A DNA stretch of 64,000 nucleotides from an uncultured Chitinophagaceae bacterium (GTDB taxonomy: Bacteria; Bacteroidota; Bacteroidia; Chitinophagales; Chitinophagaceae), in contig CALLZY010000151.1 of assembly GCA_937858715.1 (NCBI GenBank), positions 1 to 64,000 of the forward strand, written 5' to 3'. The notes under the pieces are model-generated. The model was given only the letters and a program-made list of their open reading frames with translations. It was not told the origin of the DNA and made no database searches. Within the stretch, counting starts at the first letter, position 1. The number at the start of each line of letters is the position of its first letter. Positions 17,580 to 26,944 of the stretch are shown here, in pieces. The position numbers and the translations under genes were made by a program.

Positions 17580-19109
17580 TTAATAGGATATTTCAGTGCT
17601 GTTGGCTATCAGATACTCCGGTTTTGCACCAGCCGTTGTTTTCACCTGCTGAAACAATATCTTTTCTGCATCAGTTACCTTAACCGAAGCATTACCGGGC
17701 AGTTCAATATTTTCAAACAATACATTTTTTAATTTATGTCCTGGTTCTGTAAACCCGTTAATATTTATAACAGGTTCTTTCGCATCTGCTTTTGTTAAAT
17801 CAATATTCCTGAATACAAAGTTTTCAAAAACAGGTGGCTGCGGTGCCCCTTCTCCATCGTTGTTATAATTCAGTTTGGAGAAGATGGTAATCTTCATCAG
17901 TTCACATTCCGTAACCGTCACATTCTTTACATAACCGCCTCTTTCCCTGGTTCCTTTTATCTGCATCCCATTTAACAAAGCACCGGCTTTGCAATCCTGC
18001 ACCAGCACATCACTTACACCGCCGCTCATTTCACTGCCAATAGAAATGCCATGACCACGGATAAAATTACAATGCGTAATGCGTACATTCTTTGTTGGCT
18101 TGCCCACATAATACCCTTCAGGGTTCTTGCCCGATTTGATGGCAATGCAATCATCACCGTTGTCAAATGTGCAGTTGAAGATATACGAATCGGTTGATGA
18201 ATCAGGATCAATCCCATCGCCATTGCGAATGCCATACGTTTTGATGAACAGGTTGTGCAATGAAATATTATCACTGTAGATGTAATGAATCGTCCATGAA
18301 GGCGGCTCCTGGATGGTGAGGTTATCTATACTCACATCCTGGCAGTTCATCAATAAAATTAAACGGCCACGGCTGCGTTCGCCTCTTGTTTTCCACATAT
18401 CGCTGCCCAATTTTTTTCCGCCGCCTTCAATTGTTCCACCACCGGTAATGCGGAGATTGGTTACACTATAAGAACCGTTGCGGTTTAATGTACCTGCATT
18501 AATCAGACTTGAATAGGTGTTTAACTCCCACCCTTCAAAACGGTTGTAGATAACGGGAAGATAGCCACTTGTATCAGTTGAGCCTTTCAGCACTGCATTC
18601 TTTTCAATATACAGCGTCATATTGCTTTTTAAAAACAAGGCACCCGAAACAAATGTTCCCTTTGGAATATACACCGTACCACCTGCAGTACATGCATCAA
18701 TGGCCGACTGAATAGCTTTGGTGTTCATGAATGTCGTGTCGGCCTTTGCACCAAAATCAAGTATGTTGAAAATTTTTCCTTTTGCTTTTGTTTTAAATTT
18801 TAACAGTGATGACGACGATGATTGATTATTTCTTAGCCGTATCAAAACCGAGTAAGCTGTTGCCGGTTTTAATTTGCTGATGGTGAAATTGTTTTTTTCA
18901 GTAGCGCCCAAAAGCTTTCCATTGAGTACAATTTCATATACTGCATTTTCCTTCGGGTATTGCTTATCCCACAGCAGCGTTACTTCTTTATCAGAGAGTG
19001 TGGCAGGGGCAATGAGAAGATTGTAGCGGGAATCGTTTTGTGCATACGAAGAAAACACAAAGGCACTGAACACACAAAGAAATGCTAATGAAGATATTTT
19101 TTTCATCAT
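17580..19109 (-). CDS. GH28 polygalacturonase/rhamnogalacturonase-like with N-terminal FN3-like domain
   Basis: A 509-residue protein with a signal peptide (MMKKISSLAFLCVFSAFVFSSYAQ). Residues ~28-108 form a fibronectin-III-like domain (VTLLWDKQYP, then KPATAYSVLIRLRN). The rest is a beta-helix with complete GH28 motifs: NGDGIDPDSS, NGDDCIAIKSG, RGHGISIGSEMSGG and GMQIKG. Such FN3-GH28 proteins are commonly exo-acting on galacturonans. Last gene of unit II, 19 bp after the propeller gene at 19129, and just before the operator of unit III. Confidence 0.9.
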   Translation of the reverse strand: MMKKISSLAFLCVFSAFVFSSYAQNDSRYNLLIAPATLSDKEVTLLWDKQYPKENAVYEIVLNGKLLGATEKNNFTISKLKPATAYSVLIRLRNNQSSSSSLLKFKTKAKGKIFNILDFGAKADTTFMNTKAIQSAIDACTAGGTVYIPKGTFVSGALFLKSNMTLYIEKNAVLKGSTDTSGYLPVIYNRFEGWELNTYSSLINAGTLNRNGSYSVTNLRITGGGTIEGGGKKLGSDMWKTRGERSRGRLILLMNCQDVSIDNLTIQEPPSWTIHYIYSDNISLHNLFIKTYGIRNGDGIDPDSSTDSYIFNCTFDNGDDCIAIKSGKNPEGYYVGKPTKNVRITHCNFIRGHGISIGSEMSGGVSDVLVQDCKAGALLNGMQIKGTRERGGYVKNVTVTECELMKITIFSKLNYNNDGEGAPQPPVFENFVFRNIDLTKADAKEPVININGFTEPGHKLKNVLFENIELPGNASVKVTDAEKILFQQVKTTAGAKPEYLIANSTEISY

Positions 19110-19128
19110 TTAATTTATTAGAAATTAT

Positions 19129-20196
19129 CTACTGCCACCCCAGCACACACTTCCCCACTGCATAAAACCGTTTGCCATTCACCAGCATCATTGCTGTATA
19201 AACAACAGTGAATGTGCCGTCATCTTCTTCTATGGCACAAAGTGGTGTTCGTGTAAAATGATCGCCGGGTTCGGCCCAGATTTTTTCTTTTGATTGTACT
19301 TTCACTCTTACTTCCTTATCCCAATGCACACCGTCATTTGAAAGACTGTACCCGATTTCCTGATCACCAAACGAATCAAACAGCATCATATACCGTCCGT
19401 CTTTCAAGCGGCTGACAATTGCATTTTCGCCAAACTCTTTTACAATCGTCAACGGGTTAAACCCTTCCGGCATTCTCGTCCACGGCCCGTTTAATTTTTG
19501 TGCAAAAGCCATTCCGTCGGGCCATCCCGTACGGGGAAGATGATTATGCCCGTCATAAATGGCAAACCATGTGTTGCCTGCTTTGTATGGAAAGAACGAT
19601 GCAACAGCCTGCTGTCCTTCCCACGATTGTGAATGTTCATCAGGCTGCAGTACAATGTCCATATCTGCATAAGGACCGGCAATACCATCTTTCCCTGTTA
19701 TAACAGATTTTGCCCGCCATATCCGCCCTTCATAATCGTTGCCGTGAATTTCACCTTTGGTGCTGTCGCCTGCACGGTAAGCGGTGTAAAAAATATTCCA
19801 CGCATTTTCATCGTCATTAAATACAACCGCATTCACCCACACTTCACTGCGGGGATTGGTATGTGTTCGTCCGGGAATACTATGTACAATTGTTGACTGC
19901 CGTTTCCAGTTCACTGCATCGGCGCTTGTCCAGTATGCAATGCGTAAATCCCTGTGCGGCCGGTCGAACATTTCGTTTATGAACATGTGGTACATGCCAT
20001 TCAGTTTTACCACCTGCCCTGTTTCAAAACCAGATTTGTTATTGCTGGCAACAACATCAGGATGTGTGCTGCTGATAACCGGGCCTTTGTATTCAGTAAT
20101 TGTTTTTAAAACTTTACCGGCATTTTGCGCAGATGCAAAAAAAATGGACATGCCTGCTGCAACTGCAAAAATTACTTTAAACAAACTATTTTTCAC
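19129..20196 (-). CDS. Secreted beta-propeller glycosidase, distant GH43/GH-F type
   Basis: A 355-residue exported protein (signal peptide ends near FFASAQ). It has the five-bladed-propeller rhythm of repeated YxMFI/IAYW strands: GMYHMFINEMFDRPHRDLRI, TSADAVNWKRQ, WNIFYTAYRAG, WFAIYDGHNHLP, RYMMLFDSFGD and TVVYTAMML. Candidate acidic residues are in STHPDVV, the ETGQ stretch and FGENAIVSR. I cannot place it in a specific GH family. Its position between the esterase and GH28 genes supports a side-chain hydrolase. Confidence 0.65.
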   Translation of the reverse strand: MKNSLFKVIFAVAAGMSIFFASAQNAGKVLKTITEYKGPVISSTHPDVVASNNKSGFETGQVVKLNGMYHMFINEMFDRPHRDLRIAYWTSADAVNWKRQSTIVHSIPGRTHTNPRSEVWVNAVVFNDDENAWNIFYTAYRAGDSTKGEIHGNDYEGRIWRAKSVITGKDGIAGPYADMDIVLQPDEHSQSWEGQQAVASFFPYKAGNTWFAIYDGHNHLPRTGWPDGMAFAQKLNGPWTRMPEGFNPLTIVKEFGENAIVSRLKDGRYMMLFDSFGDQEIGYSLSNDGVHWDKEVRVKVQSKEKIWAEPGDHFTRTPLCAIEEDDGTFTVVYTAMMLVNGKRFYAVGKCVLGWQ

Positions 20197-20212
20197 TTGT
20201 AAGAAATCCGTT

Positions 20213-21649
20213 TTATTGATGAATGTATTGCTGCAAATCTTTTACAGCAATTACTTTGTACTGCTGTTCTTTCATATACTGCAAAAACTGTGTAAACACT
20301 TCTTCACTTGTTGTATAATCAGGATGGGCAATATCCGGCACACCGTGAATGGTGAATACCAATATCTGCCCCGGTTTTAAATGCCGCAATGCATTCCAGG
20401 TACGTTCCTGCAATTTTTCTGTGGAGCCCATGGTGTAACTCGGTATGACTAACTGCTTATCTATTTCCGGATTGTAATACTGACTGCCCCCTGCCCTTGC
20501 AAATTGATAACCCATTTCATGCAGCACTACCTGCGATAATGAATCAGACCGGTTGCCGGGATATGCAAATGAAATTGGCCCGGGAATATTGTATTGATGG
20601 CATTTTGTTTCGATGTAAGCAATTTCTTTCTGCATTTCTTCCCTGTTCAGCTTGGTCATGTTTTTATGATGACCGGTGTGATTGCCGATCTCAAAACCCA
20701 TTTTATGAAGTTCAGCAATTTGTTGCCATTTCATATAATACACCGAATCGCCGGGAGATTTGTAAGGCATTTCGCACACAAAGAAGGTGGCATTAAACCC
20801 ATACTTTTTTAATAGCGGAGCAACAATGGAGTAATGACTGATTTCTGCATCATCAAAACTCAGCACAACAACAGGCGGTTGATCTGTATTGTTTTTTTGT
20901 AACTGAAGCATAGCTGCAGCATATCGTTTTCCCAACTCCCTTGCTGATGAAGTATTGAAATGAATTTTATCACCTTTATCCGTGAGCCCTTCAGCAGAAA
21001 CTACAGCTGTATTTGTTACCAATTGCGGCAATTGCTTCAATACAGGATTAATAAAATCCTGTTTATTGAAATAACCAATTTCACCGGCAACAAAAGGAAG
21101 GGATGGCTGCTGCAGATCATGGCGCAACCCGGCAATAAGTGCCTGTAACTTTTTTACATACACAATTGATCTTGCAGAATCATTATCCGATTCGCCCTGG
21201 TGCCACAGAATACCTTTTAAAACTCCTTTCTGCAGGGCAATACGAACACGAAGCAAGGCATCATCATACGGATATGCAGCAAAATATTTTTCACCGGGCT
21301 GCCATACTTTTATGGGCGAGCCTCCCCATGCACAGGGTATCAGCCCGATTTTTATGGATGAATTTTCAGCAAGCATTGTTTTTGCAAAACTGACAGCAGG
21401 ACCAACACCCGCAACGTTTGGTTTATCAAAATGCACCGGATCAGTTGCAACAATCCAGTTGTTTGATGAATCCAGCATCAGTATCTGTTGATTCACCTGT
21501 TTGCTTTCTTCATCAACAATTCCCCTGCCTGCCATGTTTGATTGACCAATGAGCAGGTATAAATGAAAATTGGAATCAACCGTATTGATTTGTGCTGTTA
21601 ATTGCAAGGCACAACACAAGAAAAAAATATGAACAACAAATCGCTTCAT
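20213..21649 (-). CDS. Two-domain carbohydrate esterase: SGNH (SASA/CE6-like) plus NodB-type deacetylase (CE4-like)
   Basis: A 478-residue exported protein joining two esterase domains. Residues 25-250 are an SGNH/SASA domain: GQSNMAG (Ser37), WHQGESD (149-155) and DKIHF (His230), as in acetyl xylan esterases of CE6 and sialate O-acetylesterase relatives. Residues 258-475 are a NodB-homology domain: LSFDDA (263-268), HTGHH (324-328) and IHG (434-436). The CE4 motif R-x-P-Y is weak (FAYPGNR, 361-367). The metal-binding Asp/His/His set seems present. It probably removes O-acetyl groups from pectic or hemicellulosic oligomers at the periplasm. The fusion is continuous, with no frameshift. Located 3 bp after GH78. 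Confidence 0.85.
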   Translation of the reverse strand: MKRFVVHIFFLCCALQLTAQINTVDSNFHLYLLIGQSNMAGRGIVDEESKQVNQQILMLDSSNNWIVATDPVHFDKPNVAGVGPAVSFAKTMLAENSSIKIGLIPCAWGGSPIKVWQPGEKYFAAYPYDDALLRVRIALQKGVLKGILWHQGESDNDSARSIVYVKKLQALIAGLRHDLQQPSLPFVAGEIGYFNKQDFINPVLKQLPQLVTNTAVVSAEGLTDKGDKIHFNTSSARELGKRYAAAMLQLQKNNTDQPPVVVLSFDDAEISHYSIVAPLLKKYGFNATFFVCEMPYKSPGDSVYYMKWQQIAELHKMGFEIGNHTGHHKNMTKLNREEMQKEIAYIETKCHQYNIPGPISFAYPGNRSDSLSQVVLHEMGYQFARAGGSQYYNPEIDKQLVIPSYTMGSTEKLQERTWNALRHLKPGQILVFTIHGVPDIAHPDYTTSEEVFTQFLQYMKEQQYKVIAVKDLQQYIHQ

Positions 21650-21652
21650 CTT

Positions 21653-24382
21653 TTATTTTACACTATATGCAGTGCTGAATAGATATTTGCCCGAACCAAC
21701 TTTCACTACAACATACTCCTTCTCCTTACCCACTACCTGCAGTTCTTTGGCAGCAGTCAAAGGCAACCCGTTTTCCAATACATCGCCTGCAGTTGCTGCA
21801 GGAATATAAATAGTTGCTGTTGTATTGGCAGGTACTTCTGCATGTACTAACAATTTACCATTCTCGATTTTCCAACCGCTGCTGAGTGTGCCGTATTGCG
21901 TTTCGTAAGTTGCAGTGGCGTGTGTGAATTGACCACCAATATGCGGACGGATGCGGATCTTCTTATAACCAATACCATCACCGTCAACATCCAATCCCAC
22001 CATTACACGATACATCCAGTCGCCGATAGCGCCGTATGCATAGTGATTAAAAGAGTTCATCGTGATGGCCTGGAAGTCACCGTTAGTGCGGATGCCATCC
22101 CAACGTTCCCAGATAGTTGTTGCACCTTTTGTTACGGGATACAACCATGATGGATAGGTTTCCTGCAACAACAAGGTATAAGCCACATCACTATAACCAT
22201 AACGGCTCAACACATGACAGAGATAAGGCGTACCTAAGAATCCTGTTGTTAAATGATTACCGTATTGTTTAATATTATTCACCAGGCGATCGGCTGCCTG
22301 TTGACGTAATTCTTCCGGAAACAGATCGAACTGCAAGGCCAGCACATACGATGTTTGTGTATTGCTCATCGTAGCACCGTTGGGCGTTGTATATTCTTTC
22401 AGGAATGCTTCTTTGATTTTTTTCAGCAGGTTGGTATAGGTAACAACATCATCTGTTTTACCCAACTCTTTTGCTGCATTAATAAGCAATTGCGTAGAGT
22501 ATGCATAAAAACATTGTGCAATTAAATATTTATTGGTGATAGCGGCGTTACCATCGTTATCATCGGCCATGGTATAAAACAGCCAGTCGCCAAAATGAAA
22601 TCCTTTGTTCCATAAATCATTGGTGCTTTGGCTTTGCATATACCCCACCCATGCTTTCATACTGCTGTATTGATTTTCTAAAATGCGTTTATCGCCATAC
22701 ACCGTGTACATTTCCCAGGGAATAATAGTACATACATCAGCCCAGCCGGTACTGCCCGCTGCATTGTCACCTAAAATATTCGGAATGACGTAAGGAACAC
22801 TGCCCGATGGTAACTGATCCAATGCCACGTCTTTTAACCACTTGGTATAAAAATTTTTTGAACCTCTTAAAAAAGATGCAGTATGGAAGAAAGCCTGTGC
22901 ATCACCTGTCCAGCCCATACGTTCATCACGCTGCGGACAATCCGTTGGCACATCTAAAAAATTTCCACGCAAACCCCATTCGATATTATGCTGCAGTTGA
23001 TTGATCAATTTATTCGATGAAGTAAAACTTCCTGTTTGCGGCATAGCAGAATACAAAGCGACTGCAATAAAATCCTCCAGCTTTAATTCGCCTGCTACAC
23101 CTTCCACTTTGATGTAACGGAAACCAAAGAAAGTAAAATGCGGTTCAAACATTGCTTCGCCATTTCCTTTTAATACATAAACACCCTGTGCTTTTGCTCC
23201 ACGTAAATTATCAGTATAAAAATTTCCATTCTTATCTAACACTTCTGCATGCGATACTTTTACGGTATCACCTGCTTTTCCATTTAATTTTACCTGCACC
23301 CAGCCTACTAAGTTTTGTCCAAAGTCAATTACCTTCTCTCCTTTGGGTGTTGTGATCACTTTTATTGCTGGTAATGTTTCGTGTTTTTTAATTGGTTCAT
23401 TATAGGTTGCAATCAATATATCTTTTGAATGACCGGCTGTTTTTACATTGCTCCAGTTTTTATCATCATAACCTGCAACAGTCCAGCCATTCTTTTCCTG
23501 CCTTGCATCAATGAGTTCGCCTTGATAAATTCCGTTTGCACGGATGGCACCGGTTGATGATTTCCAGCTTGCATCAGAAACAATGGTTGCAGTTGTACCA
23601 TCGGTATAACTGATCTCCAGTTGAAACAGCAGTGCAATATCTTTTCCGTAAATATTGCGGCGATGATCGAAAGAGAAGTTGCCACGATACCAACCATCGC
23701 CCAATGTAACAGCAATTGCGTTGGCTCCATTTTTCAACAGATCAGTAACATTATAAGCCTGGTATTGCAGGCGTTTGTTATAACTGGTCCAGCCGGGAGT
23801 GAGATAAGCATCACCTACACGTTTGCCGTTGATCTGTGCTTCGTACAAACCATGTGCTGTGATGTATGCTGTTGCTGCTTTTACTTTTTTTCCATTGCTG
23901 AATTCTTTGCGTAGTAACGGTGCTGCAAATTCTTTGTCTTCGGTATAACCCGGTTCAATCCATTGAGCTTTCCACGCATCAGCAGTAAGCAAACCCATTT
24001 GCCAGTTAGCAACCGTACTCCAAGTTGATGCTTTGCCTTGGTTATCCCACACACGCACCTGCCAGTAATATTTTTTGTTGCTTGCCAGTGTTGCGCCTTT
24101 GTACGGCACATGTATCGACTGATCGGAATTGACTTTGCCGCTCGACCAACTGCTTTTTCCTTTTGCCAAACTTGCAGCATCTTCTCCTACTCTCAGTTCA
24201 TACGCTGCTTGCATTGTATTGCGTTGATCGGAAACCAACTGCCAGCTGAAGGTTGGTTGCAACACATCCAAACCAATTGGGTTGGTGAGGTTTTCTGTTT
24301 TGAGATGATCAGCTTTTAGCTGTGCAAAGACAGACAAAGCGATGATTTGAAAACTGAGAAGAAGAAGGCTAAGCTTTTTCAT
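21653..24382 (-). CDS. GH78 alpha-L-rhamnosidase
   Basis: A 909-residue protein with a signal peptide (residues 1-20). The layout follows GH78: N-terminal Ig-like domain (TFSWQLVSDQRNTMQAAYEL at 44-63), beta-sandwich domains, the (alpha/alpha)6 barrel with the signature DVPTDCPQRDERMGWTGDAQ (477-496; general acid probably Glu487) and the late Glu in TIWERWDG, then a C-terminal Greek-key domain. It removes terminal alpha-L-rhamnose from RG-I oligomers. It follows the GH27 gene after 29 bp and precedes the fused esterase by 3 bp. Confidence 0.94.
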   Translation of the reverse strand: MKKLSLLLLSFQIIALSVFAQLKADHLKTENLTNPIGLDVLQPTFSWQLVSDQRNTMQAAYELRVGEDAASLAKGKSSWSSGKVNSDQSIHVPYKGATLASNKKYYWQVRVWDNQGKASTWSTVANWQMGLLTADAWKAQWIEPGYTEDKEFAAPLLRKEFSNGKKVKAATAYITAHGLYEAQINGKRVGDAYLTPGWTSYNKRLQYQAYNVTDLLKNGANAIAVTLGDGWYRGNFSFDHRRNIYGKDIALLFQLEISYTDGTTATIVSDASWKSSTGAIRANGIYQGELIDARQEKNGWTVAGYDDKNWSNVKTAGHSKDILIATYNEPIKKHETLPAIKVITTPKGEKVIDFGQNLVGWVQVKLNGKAGDTVKVSHAEVLDKNGNFYTDNLRGAKAQGVYVLKGNGEAMFEPHFTFFGFRYIKVEGVAGELKLEDFIAVALYSAMPQTGSFTSSNKLINQLQHNIEWGLRGNFLDVPTDCPQRDERMGWTGDAQAFFHTASFLRGSKNFYTKWLKDVALDQLPSGSVPYVIPNILGDNAAGSTGWADVCTIIPWEMYTVYGDKRILENQYSSMKAWVGYMQSQSTNDLWNKGFHFGDWLFYTMADDNDGNAAITNKYLIAQCFYAYSTQLLINAAKELGKTDDVVTYTNLLKKIKEAFLKEYTTPNGATMSNTQTSYVLALQFDLFPEELRQQAADRLVNNIKQYGNHLTTGFLGTPYLCHVLSRYGYSDVAYTLLLQETYPSWLYPVTKGATTIWERWDGIRTNGDFQAITMNSFNHYAYGAIGDWMYRVMVGLDVDGDGIGYKKIRIRPHIGGQFTHATATYETQYGTLSSGWKIENGKLLVHAEVPANTTATIYIPAATAGDVLENGLPLTAAKELQVVGKEKEYVVVKVGSGKYLFSTAYSVK

Positions 24383-24411
24383 TTGTTTTATTTGAGTTTA
24401 GTAGTGTTTGC

Positions 24412-25572
24412 TTAACTGATTTTCAAAACAACAATTCCATGCTTTGGTATAGTGAATGTTCTTGCTGTTCCAAGTTTACCAAGATCTTTGTGCAACCACA
24501 AATCTCTCAGCTTATTTTTTTTACTGATGCCCAGCTTGCCTGCTGAAAGTGCAAATGTTTGCTCCTTTTCACCACGGTTCATAACAGCAATTACTTTTTG
24601 CTTACCCTTGCCTAAACGCTTTACCCAAACCTCCACGTCATTTTCTTTGAGTAAACGTTGTGCCTGCACAAAGGCAATATCCTGGTTAATGGCAATGAGT
24701 TCTTTGTTGGTAAGAATTTCAATGGTTTCTTTTGTCATGCTGCGCAAATCATTTCCTGCAAGCAAAGGAGAATTCATCATGCACCACATAGAGAAATGTG
24801 TTTTATCTTCTTCATAACTCATACCACGACCTACCTGCAGCATATCCATATCATTGTAATGGCCGGGCGATGCATATTTATACAAATCTGAATTGAGGTC
24901 AATGATATGCAGAATAGAAGAAAATTTTTCACGAATATCACCGGAGATACGCCATGAATCAGCTTTCTTTATTGCCCATTCGCCGGGGAACTGCCAGCGA
25001 CAAACATTAAACACACTATTGCTGTTAATTGATTTAACTGCTTTTATAATTTTTGCGTATTCTGTTTCTTCATCCAGCTTCATCCTTTCCCCGCCGCACC
25101 AATCCACTTTTAAAAAATCGTAACCCCATTCGTTAAAAAACTGATTGCAATCGGATTCAATATGTCCGTAAATTCCAACTCCAATACCCAGCGAATCTTT
25201 ATCATAAATTGAACCACAGGTATTGTTACCAGCATCGGTGTAAATACCGGCTTTTAAATTTTTACTGTGAATATAATCTGCCACTGCTTTCATGCCCGAA
25301 GGAAATTTTGCAGCGTTGGCAAATAGTTTTCCATTGGCATCCCGCCCGCCAAAATATCCATCATCAATATTTACAAAACGGTAACCGGCATCATACATGC
25401 CTGAAGCAATCATTGCATCGGCCTGCTCCCGTATCATTTTTTCATTGATGTTTACATGAAAGTGATTCCAGCTGCTCCATCCCATGATGGGTGGTTTTGG
25501 TTTTTGTGCAAACACAAAAGATGCCTGCATCACATATACAATAAGTGTAAGTACTATTTTTGATTTGTTCAT
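24412..25572 (-). CDS. GH27 alpha-galactosidase (or beta-L-arabinopyranosidase)
   Basis: A 386-residue exported protein with the standard GH27 plan: PPIMGWSSWNHF (27-38), NIDDGYFGG (68-76), the nucleophile in FLKVDWCGG (Asp157), the acid/base in WRISGDI (Asp212) and a short C-terminal beta-sandwich. GH27 members hydrolyse terminal alpha-galactose, and some act on beta-L-arabinopyranose, a pectin and arabinogalactan decoration; the sequence alone does not decide between them. 9 bp after the GH43 gene at 25582. Confidence 0.92.
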   Translation of the reverse strand: MNKSKIVLTLIVYVMQASFVFAQKPKPPIMGWSSWNHFHVNINEKMIREQADAMIASGMYDAGYRFVNIDDGYFGGRDANGKLFANAAKFPSGMKAVADYIHSKNLKAGIYTDAGNNTCGSIYDKDSLGIGVGIYGHIESDCNQFFNEWGYDFLKVDWCGGERMKLDEETEYAKIIKAVKSINSNSVFNVCRWQFPGEWAIKKADSWRISGDIREKFSSILHIIDLNSDLYKYASPGHYNDMDMLQVGRGMSYEEDKTHFSMWCMMNSPLLAGNDLRSMTKETIEILTNKELIAINQDIAFVQAQRLLKENDVEVWVKRLGKGKQKVIAVMNRGEKEQTFALSAGKLGISKKNKLRDLWLHKDLGKLGTARTFTIPKHGIVVLKIS

Positions 25573-25581
25573 TATCCGGGT

Positions 25582-26751
25582 TTATAGTTTTTGATTTTCT
25601 GCAATTAAAATTTTCCCGTCTTTATCAAACTTTATTTTTACTATAGCAGGCTTTTCCCTGAAAGGAGCTTGTGCATCGTTGCCGAAAAAGCTGCACCACC
25701 ACTGCCCTTTCTTGTCTTTAAAAAATCCTGTTCCACCACCGCAGGGCACAGTTTCATGGCGCATTTTATAAGGGCCATAAATATTATCTGACATTGCAAT
25801 ACAGGTTGAGTAACGGCCTTCATAATCATCAGCCGCACCGAGATAATATTTCCCATTGGCTTTAAATAATACCGCTCCTTCATGTCCAAAATCTTTCATT
25901 CCTCTTTTTACACATTTGGGTGCATGGTGTTCAGGAATGGTATCGGGTTCAGCCAATGTTATTTCAGTTGCCTTTCCATCAAAGCCACTCAAATCATCTT
26001 TCATTTTATAAATACGATTGCCACCCGACCATGTAAAATAAACTTTACCATCATCATCCTGGAAAAGTGTTGCATCAATTCCGTTGATCATTGGTTTTTC
26101 AGGCATGATGTTTTGATACGGACCTTCAGCTTTTCCAGTTGTACTTTTTAAAATAGATATTCCACCGGGTGCCATACTCAGCACAATCACATAAGTACCT
26201 TTTACATAATGCAACTCAGGTGCCCATATAGCCCGTACCGGTTTGTCTTTCATATTTGCCCACCGTTTTTCCCATGTTCCATCTTTTTCTATTGTCCATA
26301 CAAGACCAAGGTATTCCCAGCTCTCCAGGTTTTTTGAACGATACAACTCAACGCCATCCGTATGCGACCAGATATTATCACCTGTTGAACCACTCATGTA
26401 GTAATAGCCATCGCCACCTAAAATAATTTTTGTATCACGGATATGTAATTCCCAAATCGGTTTTATGTCTGGTAGTAATCCTTTCTTTACAGCCGAACCT
26501 GTTGCTTTGTTTTTATTCATGGTCAACCATTCCGGGCTTGGTTCGGGTCCATCATACATGACACCTTCATATCCTGTACGCCAGCCCAGGCCTTTACTGA
26601 TTCGATTATGACCGGGGCCGCTAATACCTGAACCTGTGTTTAACACTGAATCAGTTTGTGCTTTGGTAAATTGAGGAGCAGTTTGGGCATGAGTGTAAAA
26701 AGTAAACCCGATAAACATTACAACAATCAAACTCTTTAATTTCATTTTCAT
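25582..26751 (-). CDS. GH43 arabinofuranosidase/xylosidase-like enzyme
   Basis: A 389-residue protein. The preferred start is ATG 26751 (MKMKLKSLIVVMFIGFTFYTHAQ is a good signal peptide); a start at 26796 would add a non-signal leader. Five-bladed propeller with the expected acidic triad: IRDTKII (Asp base), NGIDATLFQDDDGK (Asp) and GHEGAVLF (Glu acid), plus RAIWAPELHYV. A 90-residue N-terminal extension before the first blade (SISGPG-like and GWRTGYEGVMYDGPEPSPEW) is common in some Bacteroidota GH43s. Probably removes arabinose from side chains. It follows a 148-194-bp spacer that could hold a secondary promoter. Confidence 0.85.
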   Translation of the reverse strand: MKMKLKSLIVVMFIGFTFYTHAQTAPQFTKAQTDSVLNTGSGISGPGHNRISKGLGWRTGYEGVMYDGPEPSPEWLTMNKNKATGSAVKKGLLPDIKPIWELHIRDTKIILGGDGYYYMSGSTGDNIWSHTDGVELYRSKNLESWEYLGLVWTIEKDGTWEKRWANMKDKPVRAIWAPELHYVKGTYVIVLSMAPGGISILKSTTGKAEGPYQNIMPEKPMINGIDATLFQDDDGKVYFTWSGGNRIYKMKDDLSGFDGKATEITLAEPDTIPEHHAPKCVKRGMKDFGHEGAVLFKANGKYYLGAADDYEGRYSTCIAMSDNIYGPYKMRHETVPCGGGTGFFKDKKGQWWCSFFGNDAQAPFREKPAIVKIKFDKDGKILIAENQKL

Positions 26752-26796
26752 TACTCTTATTTCGTTATTTAAATTGTTACTTAGATAATTTTTCAA

Positions 26797-26944
26797 GGCT
26801 ACAAACTCACATCAATTGTTATTTTGGTTTATTGGAATCATTTTACTCTTTTTCATTCACTGCAATACTTGTGTTCCATATAAAATTGATTTGCTGAAAT
26901 AAACATTTATTCAACTACCACAAACCTGATAAGCTTCCCGCCTT
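26797..26944. other. AT-rich 148-bp spacer
   Basis: The longest gap inside unit II. It is AT-rich, without a CAGGAT repeat or convincing hairpin. A TTTG/TATTTCAG pair on the minus strand is only a weak -33/-7 candidate. Confidence 0.4.
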
